Shown here: positions 52,360-60,338 of the stretch, one piece after another
Numbering within the stretch: the stretch's first letter is position 1
How the letters are laid out: every line of letters starts with the position of its first letter
Origin: an uncultured Eubacteriales bacterium
GTDB taxonomy: Bacteria > Bacillota > Clostridia > Lachnospirales > Anaerotignaceae
NCBI GenBank assembly: GCA_934256695.1
Contig: CAKQPE010000003.1
Coordinates: 1-60,338, forward strand
Length of the DNA: 60,338 bases
Direction of reading: 5' to 3'
Program-made: the position numbers and the translations under genes
Notes under the pieces: model-generated
Database searches by the model: none
Told to the model about the DNA's origin: nothing
The model's input: the letters and a program-made list of their open reading frames with translations, nothing else

Positions 52360-52640
52360 TTTAAAACCTTGAGACGCTGTCTCAAACTCTGCCACCCTTT
52401 GAAAAGGGTGGACGGAAACTTTATCAAAACGCAATTACATTGCGTTTTTCGGGAAAATATATTTGCAATATTTAAAGTTTTCTCTTTGGGCTTATTAACG
52501 GCAAGTCATACTTAACTTAAAAATACCGTGACTTGTCACGGTATTTTATTAAAAGTTTTACTCAATTTTTTTCAAAAAATTGTTGGTGTGGGCAACGCCC
52601 ACAGTTTTACAGGGTTTGGGACAGAGTACCAAGGTTTTAA
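52360..52640. repeat. Module upstream of the M24 aminopeptidase gene
   Basis: H1 CTTGAGACGCTGTCTCAA, H2 CCACCCTTTGAAAAGGGTGG, H3 ACGCAATTACATTGCGT, about 75 AT-rich bases, H3' TACCGTGAC/GTCACGGTA, H2' CAATTTTTTTCAAAAAATTG, H1' GTGGGCAACGCCCAC, then a second H1-like TTTGGGACAGAGTACCAAGG. It is the only copy not directly behind a stop codon. The whole 396-base gap is otherwise plain. Confidence 0.8.
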
Positions 52641-52703
52641 TTTTTTTACCTTTGTGGTAAAATAAGGTTGATTTTTAACCATGACAAGCGAGGTGTATAT
52701 ATA

Positions 52704-53936
52704 ATGAAAGAATTTTTTGAAAAGAACAGAAAAAAGCTTTTAGATAAACTTAATGACGGTGATTTGGTTATTCTTTATGCAGGAGCGGCTCCTGTAAAAA
52801 GAGGTGACGAAAACTATCCTTTTACACCTGACAGAAACTTTTATTATGTAACGGGAATTGACAGACAGAACCTTATTTTTGCCATAGGCAAATTAGGCGG
52901 AAAAGATTTTGAACGTCTTTATATAGAGCCGGACAATGGGCAGATGGCAAGATGGATAGGTGCAAACTTGACAGCCGAAGAAGCGGAAGAAATAAGCGGC
53001 GTAAAAGATATTAAACTTACAGATAATTTTGAGGACGATTTGCAACTGCTTTCGAATGATACGAAGAAGCTGTATCTTGACCTTGACCGTAAAGACCTTG
53101 ATATTGAAAGCATTAAAGAAGGTATGTCGGAAGTTTTTAAAGCTGTGAAAATCGAAAACATATTCAATACCTTTGCCCAAATGCGTGTTATAAAAGAACC
53201 TTGGGAAATTGAACTTGTAAGAAAAGCAGGTGACATAACAAGGCTTGGCATTGAAGAAATGATGAAAAATGCAAAACCAGGTATGTGGGAATACGAAATA
53301 GAGGCATATTATGATTTTGTTCTCAGAAAAAACGGTGTAAAGGACAAAGCTTTTTCAACCATAGCTGCTTCGGGAATGAACGGAACAACTTTGCACTATG
53401 TCGAAAATAATTCAAAGACACATGAAAACGACCTTATACTTATAGATGCAGGGGCACAGTGGGGATATTATGCAGGCGATATTTCAAGAACATTCCCTGT
53501 AAGCGGAAAATTTACCGAAAGACAAAAACTTGTTTATAATATTGTTCTCGGAGGACAGCAGCTTGTAATAGACAATATCAAACCGGGTGTTGAATATCCG
53601 TCGCTTAACGAAATGCTCAAGGAGTATTATTTTGAGGAGCTTAAAAAAATCGGCTTTGTCAAAACAAAGGAGGAAGTATTTAACTATTATTTCCATGGTG
53701 TAAGCCATTTTATAGGGGCTGAAACCCATGACGTAGGCGACAGAAGCCAGACTCTTAAACCGGGAATGATAATAAGTGTTGAACCGGGACTTTATATAGC
53801 AGAATGGTCAATAGGCATAAGAATAGAAGATGACGCACTTGTTACCGAAAACGGCTGTGAAATACTTACAAAAGACATGATAAAGACTGTAGATGATATA
53901 GAACGCTTTATGGCGGAAGGAAAGAAGAATGTCTGA
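52704..53936 (+). CDS. pepP: M24 Xaa-Pro aminopeptidase
   Basis: The 410-residue metallopeptidase has an N-terminal AMP_N domain (FTPDRNFYYVTGIDRQNLI) and an M24 pita-bread domain. Metal ligands can be seen in LIDAGAQWGYYAGDISRTF (two Asp), HGVSHFIGAETHD (His), EPGLYI (Glu) and RIEDDALV (Glu). It removes N-terminal residues before proline in the cytosol. GAGGTG is 8 bases before ATG 52704. It overlaps the next gene by 8 bases. Confidence 0.92.
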   Translation: MKEFFEKNRKKLLDKLNDGDLVILYAGAAPVKRGDENYPFTPDRNFYYVTGIDRQNLIFAIGKLGGKDFERLYIEPDNGQMARWIGANLTAEEAEEISGVKDIKLTDNFEDDLQLLSNDTKKLYLDLDRKDLDIESIKEGMSEVFKAVKIENIFNTFAQMRVIKEPWEIELVRKAGDITRLGIEEMMKNAKPGMWEYEIEAYYDFVLRKNGVKDKAFSTIAASGMNGTTLHYVENNSKTHENDLILIDAGAQWGYYAGDISRTFPVSGKFTERQKLVYNIVLGGQQLVIDNIKPGVEYPSLNEMLKEYYFEELKKIGFVKTKEEVFNYYFHGVSHFIGAETHDVGDRSQTLKPGMIISVEPGLYIAEWSIGIRIEDDALVTENGCEILTKDMIKTVDDIERFMAEGKKNV

Positions 53937-54633
53937 TTTTAAAGAAACGGATTTGTATGAGCCTGTAAAAAAGCTGTTTGAAGGAATGGGGTTTTCAGTC
54001 TACAGCGAAGTTAAGGACTGTGACCTTATGGCGGTAAAAGAAGAAAAAACCATAATTGCCGAGCTTAAAAAGAGTTTTAACATAACCCTTGTTTATCAGC
54101 TTTTAGACAGGCAAAGTTTTTGCAAAAACGTATATGCCGTAATACCGAGACCGAAAAAGGGTGCAAGAGACAGAAATTTTAAGTCAATGGTTAAACTATG
54201 CAAAAGGCTTGATTTTGGGCTTATAACCGTTGCTGTGGAAAGTCCTATGAAGATAACGGAAATTATATGCTCTCCCGAAGAAGTAAACAAAATAACAAAC
54301 TATGCCAAGAAAAAGAAGGTGCAGAAAGAAGTTCTGCTTCGAAGCGGTGATTACAACAAAGGCGGAAGCACAGGGAAAAAACTGATGACCGCATACCGTG
54401 AAAAATCAATAGAACTGATGTGTGTTATTGAAAAAATTGGAAAAGTTACAATGAAAAGCCTTTCTCAAATGGGGTATGACAAAAACACCTGTTCCATTAT
54501 TTACAGAAACTACTATCACTGGTTTGAAAGAGAAAGCAAGGGAGTGTATATTCTCTCGGCAGAAGGCAAAAGGGCATTGGAAAGTGACGAGTATGCCGAG
54601 GTGGTGGAATTTTACAGAAATTTATCGAACTGA
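53929..54633 (+). CDS. DUF2161 putative PD-(D/E)XK nuclease-like protein
   Basis: The 234-residue protein has an N-terminal restriction-endonuclease-like core (about 5-115): TDLYEPVKKLFEGMGFSVYSE, then D-L-M-A and AELKKS, which form the E..D..ExK pattern. A C-terminal winged-helix-like domain follows (about 160-225; IELMCVIEKIGKVTMKSLSQ). The role is unknown. The 8-base overlap with pepP implies coupled translation. Its stop is 2 bases from a module edge. Confidence 0.82.
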   Translation: MSDFKETDLYEPVKKLFEGMGFSVYSEVKDCDLMAVKEEKTIIAELKKSFNITLVYQLLDRQSFCKNVYAVIPRPKKGARDRNFKSMVKLCKRLDFGLITVAVESPMKITEIICSPEEVNKITNYAKKKKVQKEVLLRSGDYNKGGSTGKKLMTAYREKSIELMCVIEKIGKVTMKSLSQMGYDKNTCSIIYRNYYHWFERESKGVYILSAEGKRALESDEYAEVVEFYRNLSN

Positions 54634-55044
54634 AAGACCTTGGGGTTTCACCCCAAAACCCTGAAAATTTTTTGAAAAAAATTTAGTAAAACTTTTGATA
54701 AAATGCAATTTCATTGCATTTTTCGGAAATCCATTTGCGATATTTTTAAAGTCTTCCCCTCGGTGGGGAAGATGTCACGAAGTGACAGATGAGGGGAAAA
54801 ATAACGTAAAAATAATCAAGATTTACCCCTCATCCGCTTCGCCTACGGCTCAGCACCTTCTCCCGAGAGAAGGCTTTAAAACCCTTCCGTCAAACCTTCG
54901 GTTTGCCACCTTCCCTTTCAGGGACGGCTTTCGAGTTGAGAAGGCTCCCATGAAAGGGGAGCTGTCACGCAGTGACTGAGTGGTTATTATTTCACTCCGA
55001 TAAATTTATATTTATCCAATACTTTGAGGCGAAACCCCAAGGTA
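54634..55044. repeat. Module with several unit B copies between convergent genes
   Basis: H1 CTTGGGGTTTCACCCC, H2 AAATTTTTT/AAAAAATTT, H3 ATGCAATTTCATTGCAT, B variant TTCCCCTCGGTGGGGAA with GTCACGAAGTGAC, then B read backwards (GCTTCGCC..GGCTCAGCACC, CTTCTCCCGAGAGAAG, CAAACCTTCGGTTTG, CCCTTTCAGGG), then the third B type (GGCTCCCATGAAAGGGGAGC, GTCACGCAGTGAC), and an H1-like GAGGCGAAACCCC AAGG touching the stop of the next gene. No gene is seen. Confidence 0.8.
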
Positions 55045-57228
55045 TTATTTTTTAAATACACCTGTTATTGTGCTTATTATTTTTCTGAATACGCTTACTA
55101 TTCGTGTAAATACATTTCCTGTTATATCGTCTTCGGTAAGGTCAGGTGCGGAATCAGCATCGTCTTTTACTATTTCGTCTGTACGAAGTATAACCTGAAC
55201 TGTTTCGGGAGCGGGATTTTCTGCCGAGGTAAATGAAACGGCAGGCAGTGATGAATCTATATTAAGAAGATTGTTGTCATCGCCTGTATATTCGTCCCAT
55301 TTATCATCTATAAGGTTTTTAACTGTATCTTTTGCGTTTTTTATTACACTCGTCTGGGCAAGACCTGTTATTGATTTTGCAAGAGTGTCTATAAGCCCGT
55401 TTAATGTGGCCTCTGTACCGGAATCAAGGTCATTTCCGGCTGTTTTAATTGTGCTTTCAAATTTAGAAAGAAAGCTGTGGAATGATTTAAGACTGTTTTG
55501 TGCCTCTGTTACCGTTGACTGACTGTCCGTTATAAGCACCTGCAAATCCTTTTTGTATCTGTTGGCAGTGTTTACAGATGAATTTATGGCATTAAGAGTT
55601 TCATCTGTTTTGTCTGCTGCATCAGATATTATATCAAGCATTTCCTGTGAGTTTTCTATAATACTGTGGTAATCGTCACTATGGGAATATGCATTGTCTA
55701 TTGCTTTTTTGGCAAGCTCTGCAAGGTCAGCGGTGTCGTTTGCCATTTTTTCTATATCGAAAGTATCTTTTCCCGTATCATCATCTGCAATAAGACCGCA
55801 AATATTTCCGACATTTCGGCTTAAAGCACTTAAATCCGATGCAAGATACTGTATGGAGTAAAGTACAGCCCATATACCGCCGGAATTTACGTCTCCGCCT
55901 TTCATAAATGATTCCATAAGCGAATCGGATATATAACCTACGTTTCCGTCACTTGAGAGAGTTTCAAGACTTTGACCGAGGTTGTTTCCTGCGTCTTTTA
56001 TACCTTTGAGATAAGCGTTAAGGTTGTCACTGTTATCGGAAAGCTTTCTGAGGTTTTCCGACAGGCTTGTAAGTGTTGACTCCCATTTATCTTTATCCTC
56101 ATCAGCAGTTGTGATAAGTTCATCAAGTGCAGAGAGATTTTCTTTAACTGCCTGTGTGTTTTCTTTTGTGTTGTTCAGTGTATCGGTAAATGACTGCAAT
56201 GATGAGTTAAGATTGTTAAGGTCTGTATTTATATCTTCAACTGCGTCTTGTGCTGTGTCAAAATGTTGGCTGTAAGGTGAAAGGCTGTCGCTTAATTTTT
56301 CCATTTCGTCAAGAGCGGCATCTGCATCTTCGTAAACCGCACCTTTTGAGTTTGAAACAGTTTCTCTTGCCTTTTGAAGTCCCTTTAAGCCTTCGGAAGT
56401 ATTTTTTAGACTGCTCTGCATTGAATCAAGAGTATCCAGAACAACATCAAGGCTGTCGCTTATGGCATCTGCCGAGTCTTCGATATCTTCTTTTGCATCA
56501 CGAAGGTCTTTTATATCGTCTACCTGACTCATTGTGGCAGGCTGCATCATAAACAACATTCCCGAAAATTCAAAATCATCTGAGCCTATAGAAACCGTAT
56601 AGTGCTGTTCTTCTCCCGGAAGGGCAAAGAAAACAACGTTTTTTAAGCTTCCTATAGTAATCATCTGGCTTCCGGGTGCTTCTATTGAGAGTATGTCATC
56701 TGTATCTGCAACACAGGCAGCCTCAAGGATAAAGTTGTTTTTGTAGTAGTCTGCTGCATTGTCGTTAGGAAGAATGTCAATGTCTATTTCGATAAGTCCA
56801 TTTGCACCGGCAAGGTCTTCCGCTTTTGCGGGAACACCGTTTAATTTGTAGCTTACGTCTATGTTCCAAGGAAGCTCGGAGGAAAGCTTTGGATTTTTAC
56901 CCTCAAAATAAAATCTTTTTGGAATTTGAGCGGCTTTTGAAAAATCAAAAGTAACGGAGCCGTCTTTTTTGTCAGGCTCTGTATAGTCTGTCATGTTTAT
57001 AACATCGCTGTATTCACCATGGTCGGTAACAGATGTATTGCTGTTTAAGCTGTAGTTTTTTACTATACTTGTTTTGGTAGGGCTGCCATAGCTGTCCATA
57101 TTTACATAAAGGGTTTCATCATATGTAACGGCAGGCGGAGCGGCAAACACCTCTGCTGTCATTGCCATGGAAAGAAGTATTGCCGTACAGGATAAAAGTC
57201 TTTTTTTATAATTCATTTTTGTTTTCAT
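55045..57228 (-). CDS. Secreted coiled-coil protein paired with an MMPL exporter
   Basis: The protein of about 725 residues has a signal peptide (cut after about AMTAEVFA), a beta-rich N-terminal domain (about 35-240), a very long coiled-coil region (about 245-680) rich in Asp, Ser, Leu and Asn heptads, and an amphipathic basic end (IVSVFRKIISTITGVFKK). It is not a known enzyme. The pairing, 10 bases behind an MMPL/RND pump, suggests an extracellular partner, like an adaptor for lipid or peptide export. YhgE/Pip proteins have a similar coil but also membrane helices. The start is ambiguous: ATG 57228 touches GGAG, and ATG 57216 is 12 bases from it. Confidence 0.78.
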   Translation of the reverse strand: MKTKMNYKKRLLSCTAILLSMAMTAEVFAAPPAVTYDETLYVNMDSYGSPTKTSIVKNYSLNSNTSVTDHGEYSDVINMTDYTEPDKKDGSVTFDFSKAAQIPKRFYFEGKNPKLSSELPWNIDVSYKLNGVPAKAEDLAGANGLIEIDIDILPNDNAADYYKNNFILEAACVADTDDILSIEAPGSQMITIGSLKNVVFFALPGEEQHYTVSIGSDDFEFSGMLFMMQPATMSQVDDIKDLRDAKEDIEDSADAISDSLDVVLDTLDSMQSSLKNTSEGLKGLQKARETVSNSKGAVYEDADAALDEMEKLSDSLSPYSQHFDTAQDAVEDINTDLNNLNSSLQSFTDTLNNTKENTQAVKENLSALDELITTADEDKDKWESTLTSLSENLRKLSDNSDNLNAYLKGIKDAGNNLGQSLETLSSDGNVGYISDSLMESFMKGGDVNSGGIWAVLYSIQYLASDLSALSRNVGNICGLIADDDTGKDTFDIEKMANDTADLAELAKKAIDNAYSHSDDYHSIIENSQEMLDIISDAADKTDETLNAINSSVNTANRYKKDLQVLITDSQSTVTEAQNSLKSFHSFLSKFESTIKTAGNDLDSGTEATLNGLIDTLAKSITGLAQTSVIKNAKDTVKNLIDDKWDEYTGDDNNLLNIDSSLPAVSFTSAENPAPETVQVILRTDEIVKDDADSAPDLTEDDITGNVFTRIVSVFRKIISTITGVFKK

Positions 57229-57238
57229 CTCCTTTTAT

Positions 57239-59419
57239 TTACTGCTCTGATGCTGCCGCAGAGTCGTTATTGCGGTGGGACTGTTTTTGTTTTTCAAGTA
57301 ATTTTTTATGTTTCTTTTCTTCTTTTTTATTTATTCTGCTTATTATTTTTTTATCGAAAAGTGAAAGCAGTGCCGGAAGAAGTGTAAGTACAAGTACTGT
57401 GCTTAAAAGAGCACCTCGGCCTACAAAATGACCTATCTGTGATATAGAACGGATGGTGCTTGTAAAATGTATAGTATATCCTGCCATAATAAGTATTGAG
57501 CCGGAGGTAAGTATTGAAAGAAGGCTCTTTGATATAGCTTTTACGGCAGCTTCTTTCTTGTCGGAATACTGTTTTCGCATCAAAAGGTAGTTGTTTGTCA
57601 TAAGTATTGAATAATCTACCGTTGCACCAAGCTGTATACAGCCTACAATTATGTAGCCCATGTAAATTACGTTTTCGCCTACAAAATACGGCATGGACAT
57701 ATTTATAAATGAGGCAAGCTCTATAGGTATCATAAGCAGTATCGGCACGAGTATTGTTCTGAAGGTAATCATAACAACAAGTGCAACGCCTATAAGAGAG
57801 ATAATTGATACTCGGTTATAATCCCCTGTAAGAATATCCTTTATATCCATGGCAGTAGGCGTAAGACCTATTACATAGGAATTGTCCGGATAATATCTTT
57901 TAACGGTTTCGTCTATTGTTTTGCTGCACTGGAACGAATAATTGCTTTCCTCGGCATTTTTCATGGATATTATAATTCGGGTATACTTATCTGTTCTGAA
58001 CTCGTCTGTAAGTTTTTTAGGCAGAAAGTCCTGCGGAGTTCCCTTTGGCAGTGAGCCGGAAAGGGAAACGGCATAGTTTACAAAGTCTAAGTCATCAATG
58101 GTATCGGTTAAGTTTCGTTCTTGAACAATAGAGCCGTTAGGGACGATTGCAAGTATTACGTTGGATTTTCCGAATACGCTTTCAATCTCTCTTGCATCAT
58201 CGTAAACCTTTGTTCCGGGACCTGCACCTTCGGCTTCTTCGCCGTATTTAAAGTGGTTCATTGTTTGTGCCGTATAGCAAGGCACTACAATGAGAACACA
58301 TATTATAAGTATTATATGACGAAGTCTGTAAAGTACTTTTGCCGGTTTATCCATTGATGGAAGAAACGGTTTATGGCTGTATTTTTCAATAAGCGGTGTA
58401 AATCTGAATATCAAAGTAGGCATAAGCAGTATAACCGTAACAAGGGAGAAAATAACGCCTTTTGAGAGAACAAAGCCCATATCACGTCCGATTGTAAACT
58501 GCATTAAAGCCATAACTATAAAGCCTACTACTGTAGTTGCACCGCTTGAAAAAATAGATGTACAGGATTCTTTGAGTGCCTTTTCCATTGCAGGTTCAAC
58601 ATCAAGTCCGCTTGCTTTATATGCCTTAAAGGTATGAAGAAGAAATATTGAATAGTCCATTGATACGGCAAGCTGCAATATTGATGATACGGAAAATGTG
58701 AAGAATGATATTTTACCGAATATTATATTTGTGCCAAGGTTAAGTACAATGGCTATTACCATTACCATAATAAAAAGTACAGGCTCAAACCAGCTTTCTG
58801 TAGTTAAGGCAAGTATTGCGATTATAATAAGCCCTGCAAGGACTATGGCTGTATTTGTTTCTCTGGATACACTTTCCTGATGTTCCTTGCTTGAAATGGC
58901 ACTGCCCGAATAGCAGGCATTGTCTCCGGCTATTTTATAAATTTCATCTATTGCTTGGTGGGTTTCTTTGTCATAACTGCCGTTTTCAAAAACAACCTCC
59001 ATTACGGCGTTTCCGTCTTTGTAAAAAGAGTTGTCCTTGCCTACAATATTGCTGAAATCGTTAAGAGATGACTGAACAAAGCCGTCAGACATATAGGCCT
59101 GAGTAACACTGTCTGCACCTATAACCATTGATACGCCTTCTACATCGGCAATCTGCTCACGTATGTCTTTTGCCTCCTGTACGGTTACGTCTTTAAGCAT
59201 TATTCGTGCAAGACCGGGATAACCGAATTCTTCTTCCATAACATCAAGGGCTTGTTTGGTAGGAGCAAATTCCGGAAGGTATGTGCTTAGGTCATATTCT
59301 ATGCCTACAAAAGGGTAGCATATAATGCTGAGAAGAACGGCTGCGGCAAATATTTTTTCTATCAAATGTCCTTTTGAGACTATGAAGTGAATCATTTTAT
59401 CAAAAAAAGAATTTTTCAT
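57239..59419 (-). CDS. MMPL/RND-family membrane exporter
   Basis: The 726-residue protein has the 12-helix RND layout: one helix, a periplasm-type loop (about 40-180), five helices, then the same again. MMPL motifs such as ISFFTFSVSSILQLAVSMDY and YMGYIIVGCIQLGATVDYSI sit in the two sterol-sensing-like modules, each with the D-Y pair of the proton relay. MMPL pumps move lipids, siderophores or bacteriocins. ATG 59419 is chosen, since GGAGG is 6 bases upstream; an ATG at 59431 lies inside that site. It is transcribed with the coiled-coil gene and divergent from tetR. Confidence 0.92.
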   Translation of the reverse strand: MKNSFFDKMIHFIVSKGHLIEKIFAAAVLLSIICYPFVGIEYDLSTYLPEFAPTKQALDVMEEEFGYPGLARIMLKDVTVQEAKDIREQIADVEGVSMVIGADSVTQAYMSDGFVQSSLNDFSNIVGKDNSFYKDGNAVMEVVFENGSYDKETHQAIDEIYKIAGDNACYSGSAISSKEHQESVSRETNTAIVLAGLIIIAILALTTESWFEPVLFIMVMVIAIVLNLGTNIIFGKISFFTFSVSSILQLAVSMDYSIFLLHTFKAYKASGLDVEPAMEKALKESCTSIFSSGATTVVGFIVMALMQFTIGRDMGFVLSKGVIFSLVTVILLMPTLIFRFTPLIEKYSHKPFLPSMDKPAKVLYRLRHIILIICVLIVVPCYTAQTMNHFKYGEEAEGAGPGTKVYDDAREIESVFGKSNVILAIVPNGSIVQERNLTDTIDDLDFVNYAVSLSGSLPKGTPQDFLPKKLTDEFRTDKYTRIIISMKNAEESNYSFQCSKTIDETVKRYYPDNSYVIGLTPTAMDIKDILTGDYNRVSIISLIGVALVVMITFRTILVPILLMIPIELASFINMSMPYFVGENVIYMGYIIVGCIQLGATVDYSILMTNNYLLMRKQYSDKKEAAVKAISKSLLSILTSGSILIMAGYTIHFTSTIRSISQIGHFVGRGALLSTVLVLTLLPALLSLFDKKIISRINKKEEKKHKKLLEKQKQSHRNNDSAAASEQ

Positions 59420-59430
59420 CGTTTCCTCCA

Positions 59431-59583
59431 TTATTCAACACGTAATTGATTTTTCAACTCAATGGTATTATAATTCAAGGTGATTACAGATACAATAAGC
59501 AATTTATTTAAAATAGGTTTATTAGTGTACAAATATCGGTTTACAGTATATTAATAAACATATAAGTATTTTGAGTTGAATAA
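59431..59583. promoter_or_regulatory. Divergent promoter region with mirrored TetR half-sites
   Basis: TTCAACTCAA (59453-59462) and its complement TTGAGTTGAA (59571-59580) stand 118 bases apart, one near each gene. TTATTCAAC (59431-59439) and GTTGAATAA (59575-59583) are a second mirrored pair. They may be binding sites through which TetR controls both the exporter and itself. Confidence 0.5.
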
Positions 59584-59629
59584 AAAGCAAATATTTAATC
59601 TGCATTTAATAATTTGAGGAGGTTTTGGT

Positions 59630-60214
59630 ATGGAAGGCCATAAAGAGGACAGGCGTATAAGACGAACAAAAAAACTTTTGAAACAGGCTCTTGCCCAGCT
59701 TATGGACGAAAAAGAGTTTAAAGACATAACTGTAAAAGACATAACCGAAAGAGCGGATTTAAACAGAGGCACATTCTATCTTCATTATACGGACACATAC
59801 GATATATTAAACAAAATTGAAAATGAAATACTTTTTAACCTACAAAGTATGGTAGATGAAAAAACAAATTCGGCAGACCTGCCGGAGGATTTGGCAAGAT
59901 GTACACTTATGCCGATAGCAGAATATATTAAAGAAAATGCAGATATATTCCGTTGTCTTATAAATAATAAAGTGTCAGCGGATTTTATAGAAAAACTCAG
60001 GGATTTTATATTTAATAACTGTTCGGAAATAATAAAAAGGCGGTATTCGATAAAAGAAAACAGGATAAATGACTACTATTTCAGTTTTATAACATACGGA
60101 ATAATAGGTGTAATAAAGGAATGGTTGGAGAAAAAGCCGCTTTTAGATGTCTGTGAGATAGTTGGGTTTGCCGACAAAGTTATAAATTCTTCAATAGAAG
60201 CCATAAAGGATTGA
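59630..60214 (+). CDS. TetR-family repressor of the MMPL operon
   Basis: The 194-residue protein has an HTH (about 10-57; ITVKDITERADLNRGTFYLHY) and a TetR_C_7-type ligand domain. It is divergent from the MMPL-coiled-coil operon, so it is probably its repressor. GAGGAGG is 9 bases before ATG. The stop is 5 bases from a module edge. Confidence 0.9.
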   Translation: MEGHKEDRRIRRTKKLLKQALAQLMDEKEFKDITVKDITERADLNRGTFYLHYTDTYDILNKIENEILFNLQSMVDEKTNSADLPEDLARCTLMPIAEYIKENADIFRCLINNKVSADFIEKLRDFIFNNCSEIIKRRYSIKENRINDYYFSFITYGIIGVIKEWLEKKPLLDVCEIVGFADKVINSSIEAIKD

Positions 60215-60215
60215 A

Positions 60216-60338
60216 AATAAGACCTTGGGGTTTTATCTCAAAATTCCACGATTTTATATGATAAATATAAATTTATCGGACTGATTAAAACCGTGGGACT
60301 CTGTCCCACAACCCTGCGATTTTTTGAAAAAAATCGAG
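60216..60338. repeat. Module cut by the window end
   Basis: It starts GACCTTGGGG (H1, worn), goes on with AAATATAAATTTATCGG, then a second H1 form (AACCGTGGGACTCTGTCCCAC) and H2 CGATTTTTT/AAAAAATCG at the very end. Confidence 0.7.

Noticed and set aside
1..60338. CRISPR array
   Set aside because: Repeats are dispersed between genes, of several kinds, and in both directions; there is no regular repeat-spacer pattern and no cas gene.
1..60338. Insertion sequences, phage or integrative element
   Set aside because: No transposase, integrase, structural phage gene or tRNA-linked attachment site was found; regulators and transporters are of ordinary chromosomal kinds.

Overview
The window is a 60-kb piece of a low-GC chromosome from a Gram-positive anaerobe, most likely a spore-forming member of Clostridia (Lachnospirales/Anaerotignum-like is my guess, from memory and not tested). 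The grounds are three T-box leaders, strong GGAGG ribosome sites with frequent GTG/TTG starts, a CwlD-type germination amidase, a four-subunit 2-oxoacid:ferredoxin oxidoreductase and many amino-acid and organic-acid genes. No rRNA, tRNA, transposase, phage or CRISPR was seen.

Layout. 0-11 kb: secG (-); alanyl-tRNA synthetase behind an Ala T-box; two AEC-family carriers followed by an aconitase-superfamily hydratase; a LarA-like protein (-); a PAP2 phosphatase. 11-20 kb: YhdT/PanF pantothenate symporter; CocE-type hydrolase and M20 amidohydrolase (-); TetR/CwlD divergent pair; LysR plus methionine gamma-lyase-type enzyme, divergent from BrnQ. 22-30 kb: DUF2798 and YbaN-like membrane proteins; LysR divergent from a haloacid-dehalogenase-like protein with strong codon bias; ACT protein; cardiolipin synthase plus acyl-ACP thioesterase; a DUF2442-HTH fusion. 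30-40 kb: tryptophan-type ABC transporter under a Trp T-box; porCDAB with a sigma-54-type promoter opposite a PAS-AAA+ enhancer-binding activator; an RlmI-like methyltransferase. 40-60 kb: aldehyde dehydrogenase with a chromate-transporter pair and GntR; TetR; leuACDB under a Leu T-box; a DUF362 ferredoxin protein; M24 aminopeptidase with a DUF2161 nuclease-like protein; an MMPL exporter with a secreted coiled-coil partner and a divergent TetR.

The most unusual feature is the intergenic DNA. Seventeen or so gaps hold copies of one modular structured element. A minimal copy (14880-15046) is symmetric: hairpin H1, H2, H3, then H2' and H1' in mirror order. Its outer edge (GACCTTGGGG.. or AACCGTGGG..) usually lies 0-7 nt after a stop codon. 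Arms of H2 and H3 differ in sequence between copies but stay complementary, so the fold rather than the sequence looks selected. Larger copies carry cargo in the middle: a two-hairpin REP-like unit (B), a 162-bp repeat (C, three copies), or a roughly 60-nt cloverleaf-like insert (D, two copies, both in H2 loops). I do not recognise this family by name; it is the best candidate here for something undescribed.

Metabolically the window concerns amino-acid uptake, synthesis and breakdown feeding 2-oxoacid oxidation: BrnQ, Trp transporter, leuACDB, methionine gamma-lyase and the ferredoxin oxidoreductase. Each is tied to a dedicated switch (T-box, LysR or sigma-54 activator).
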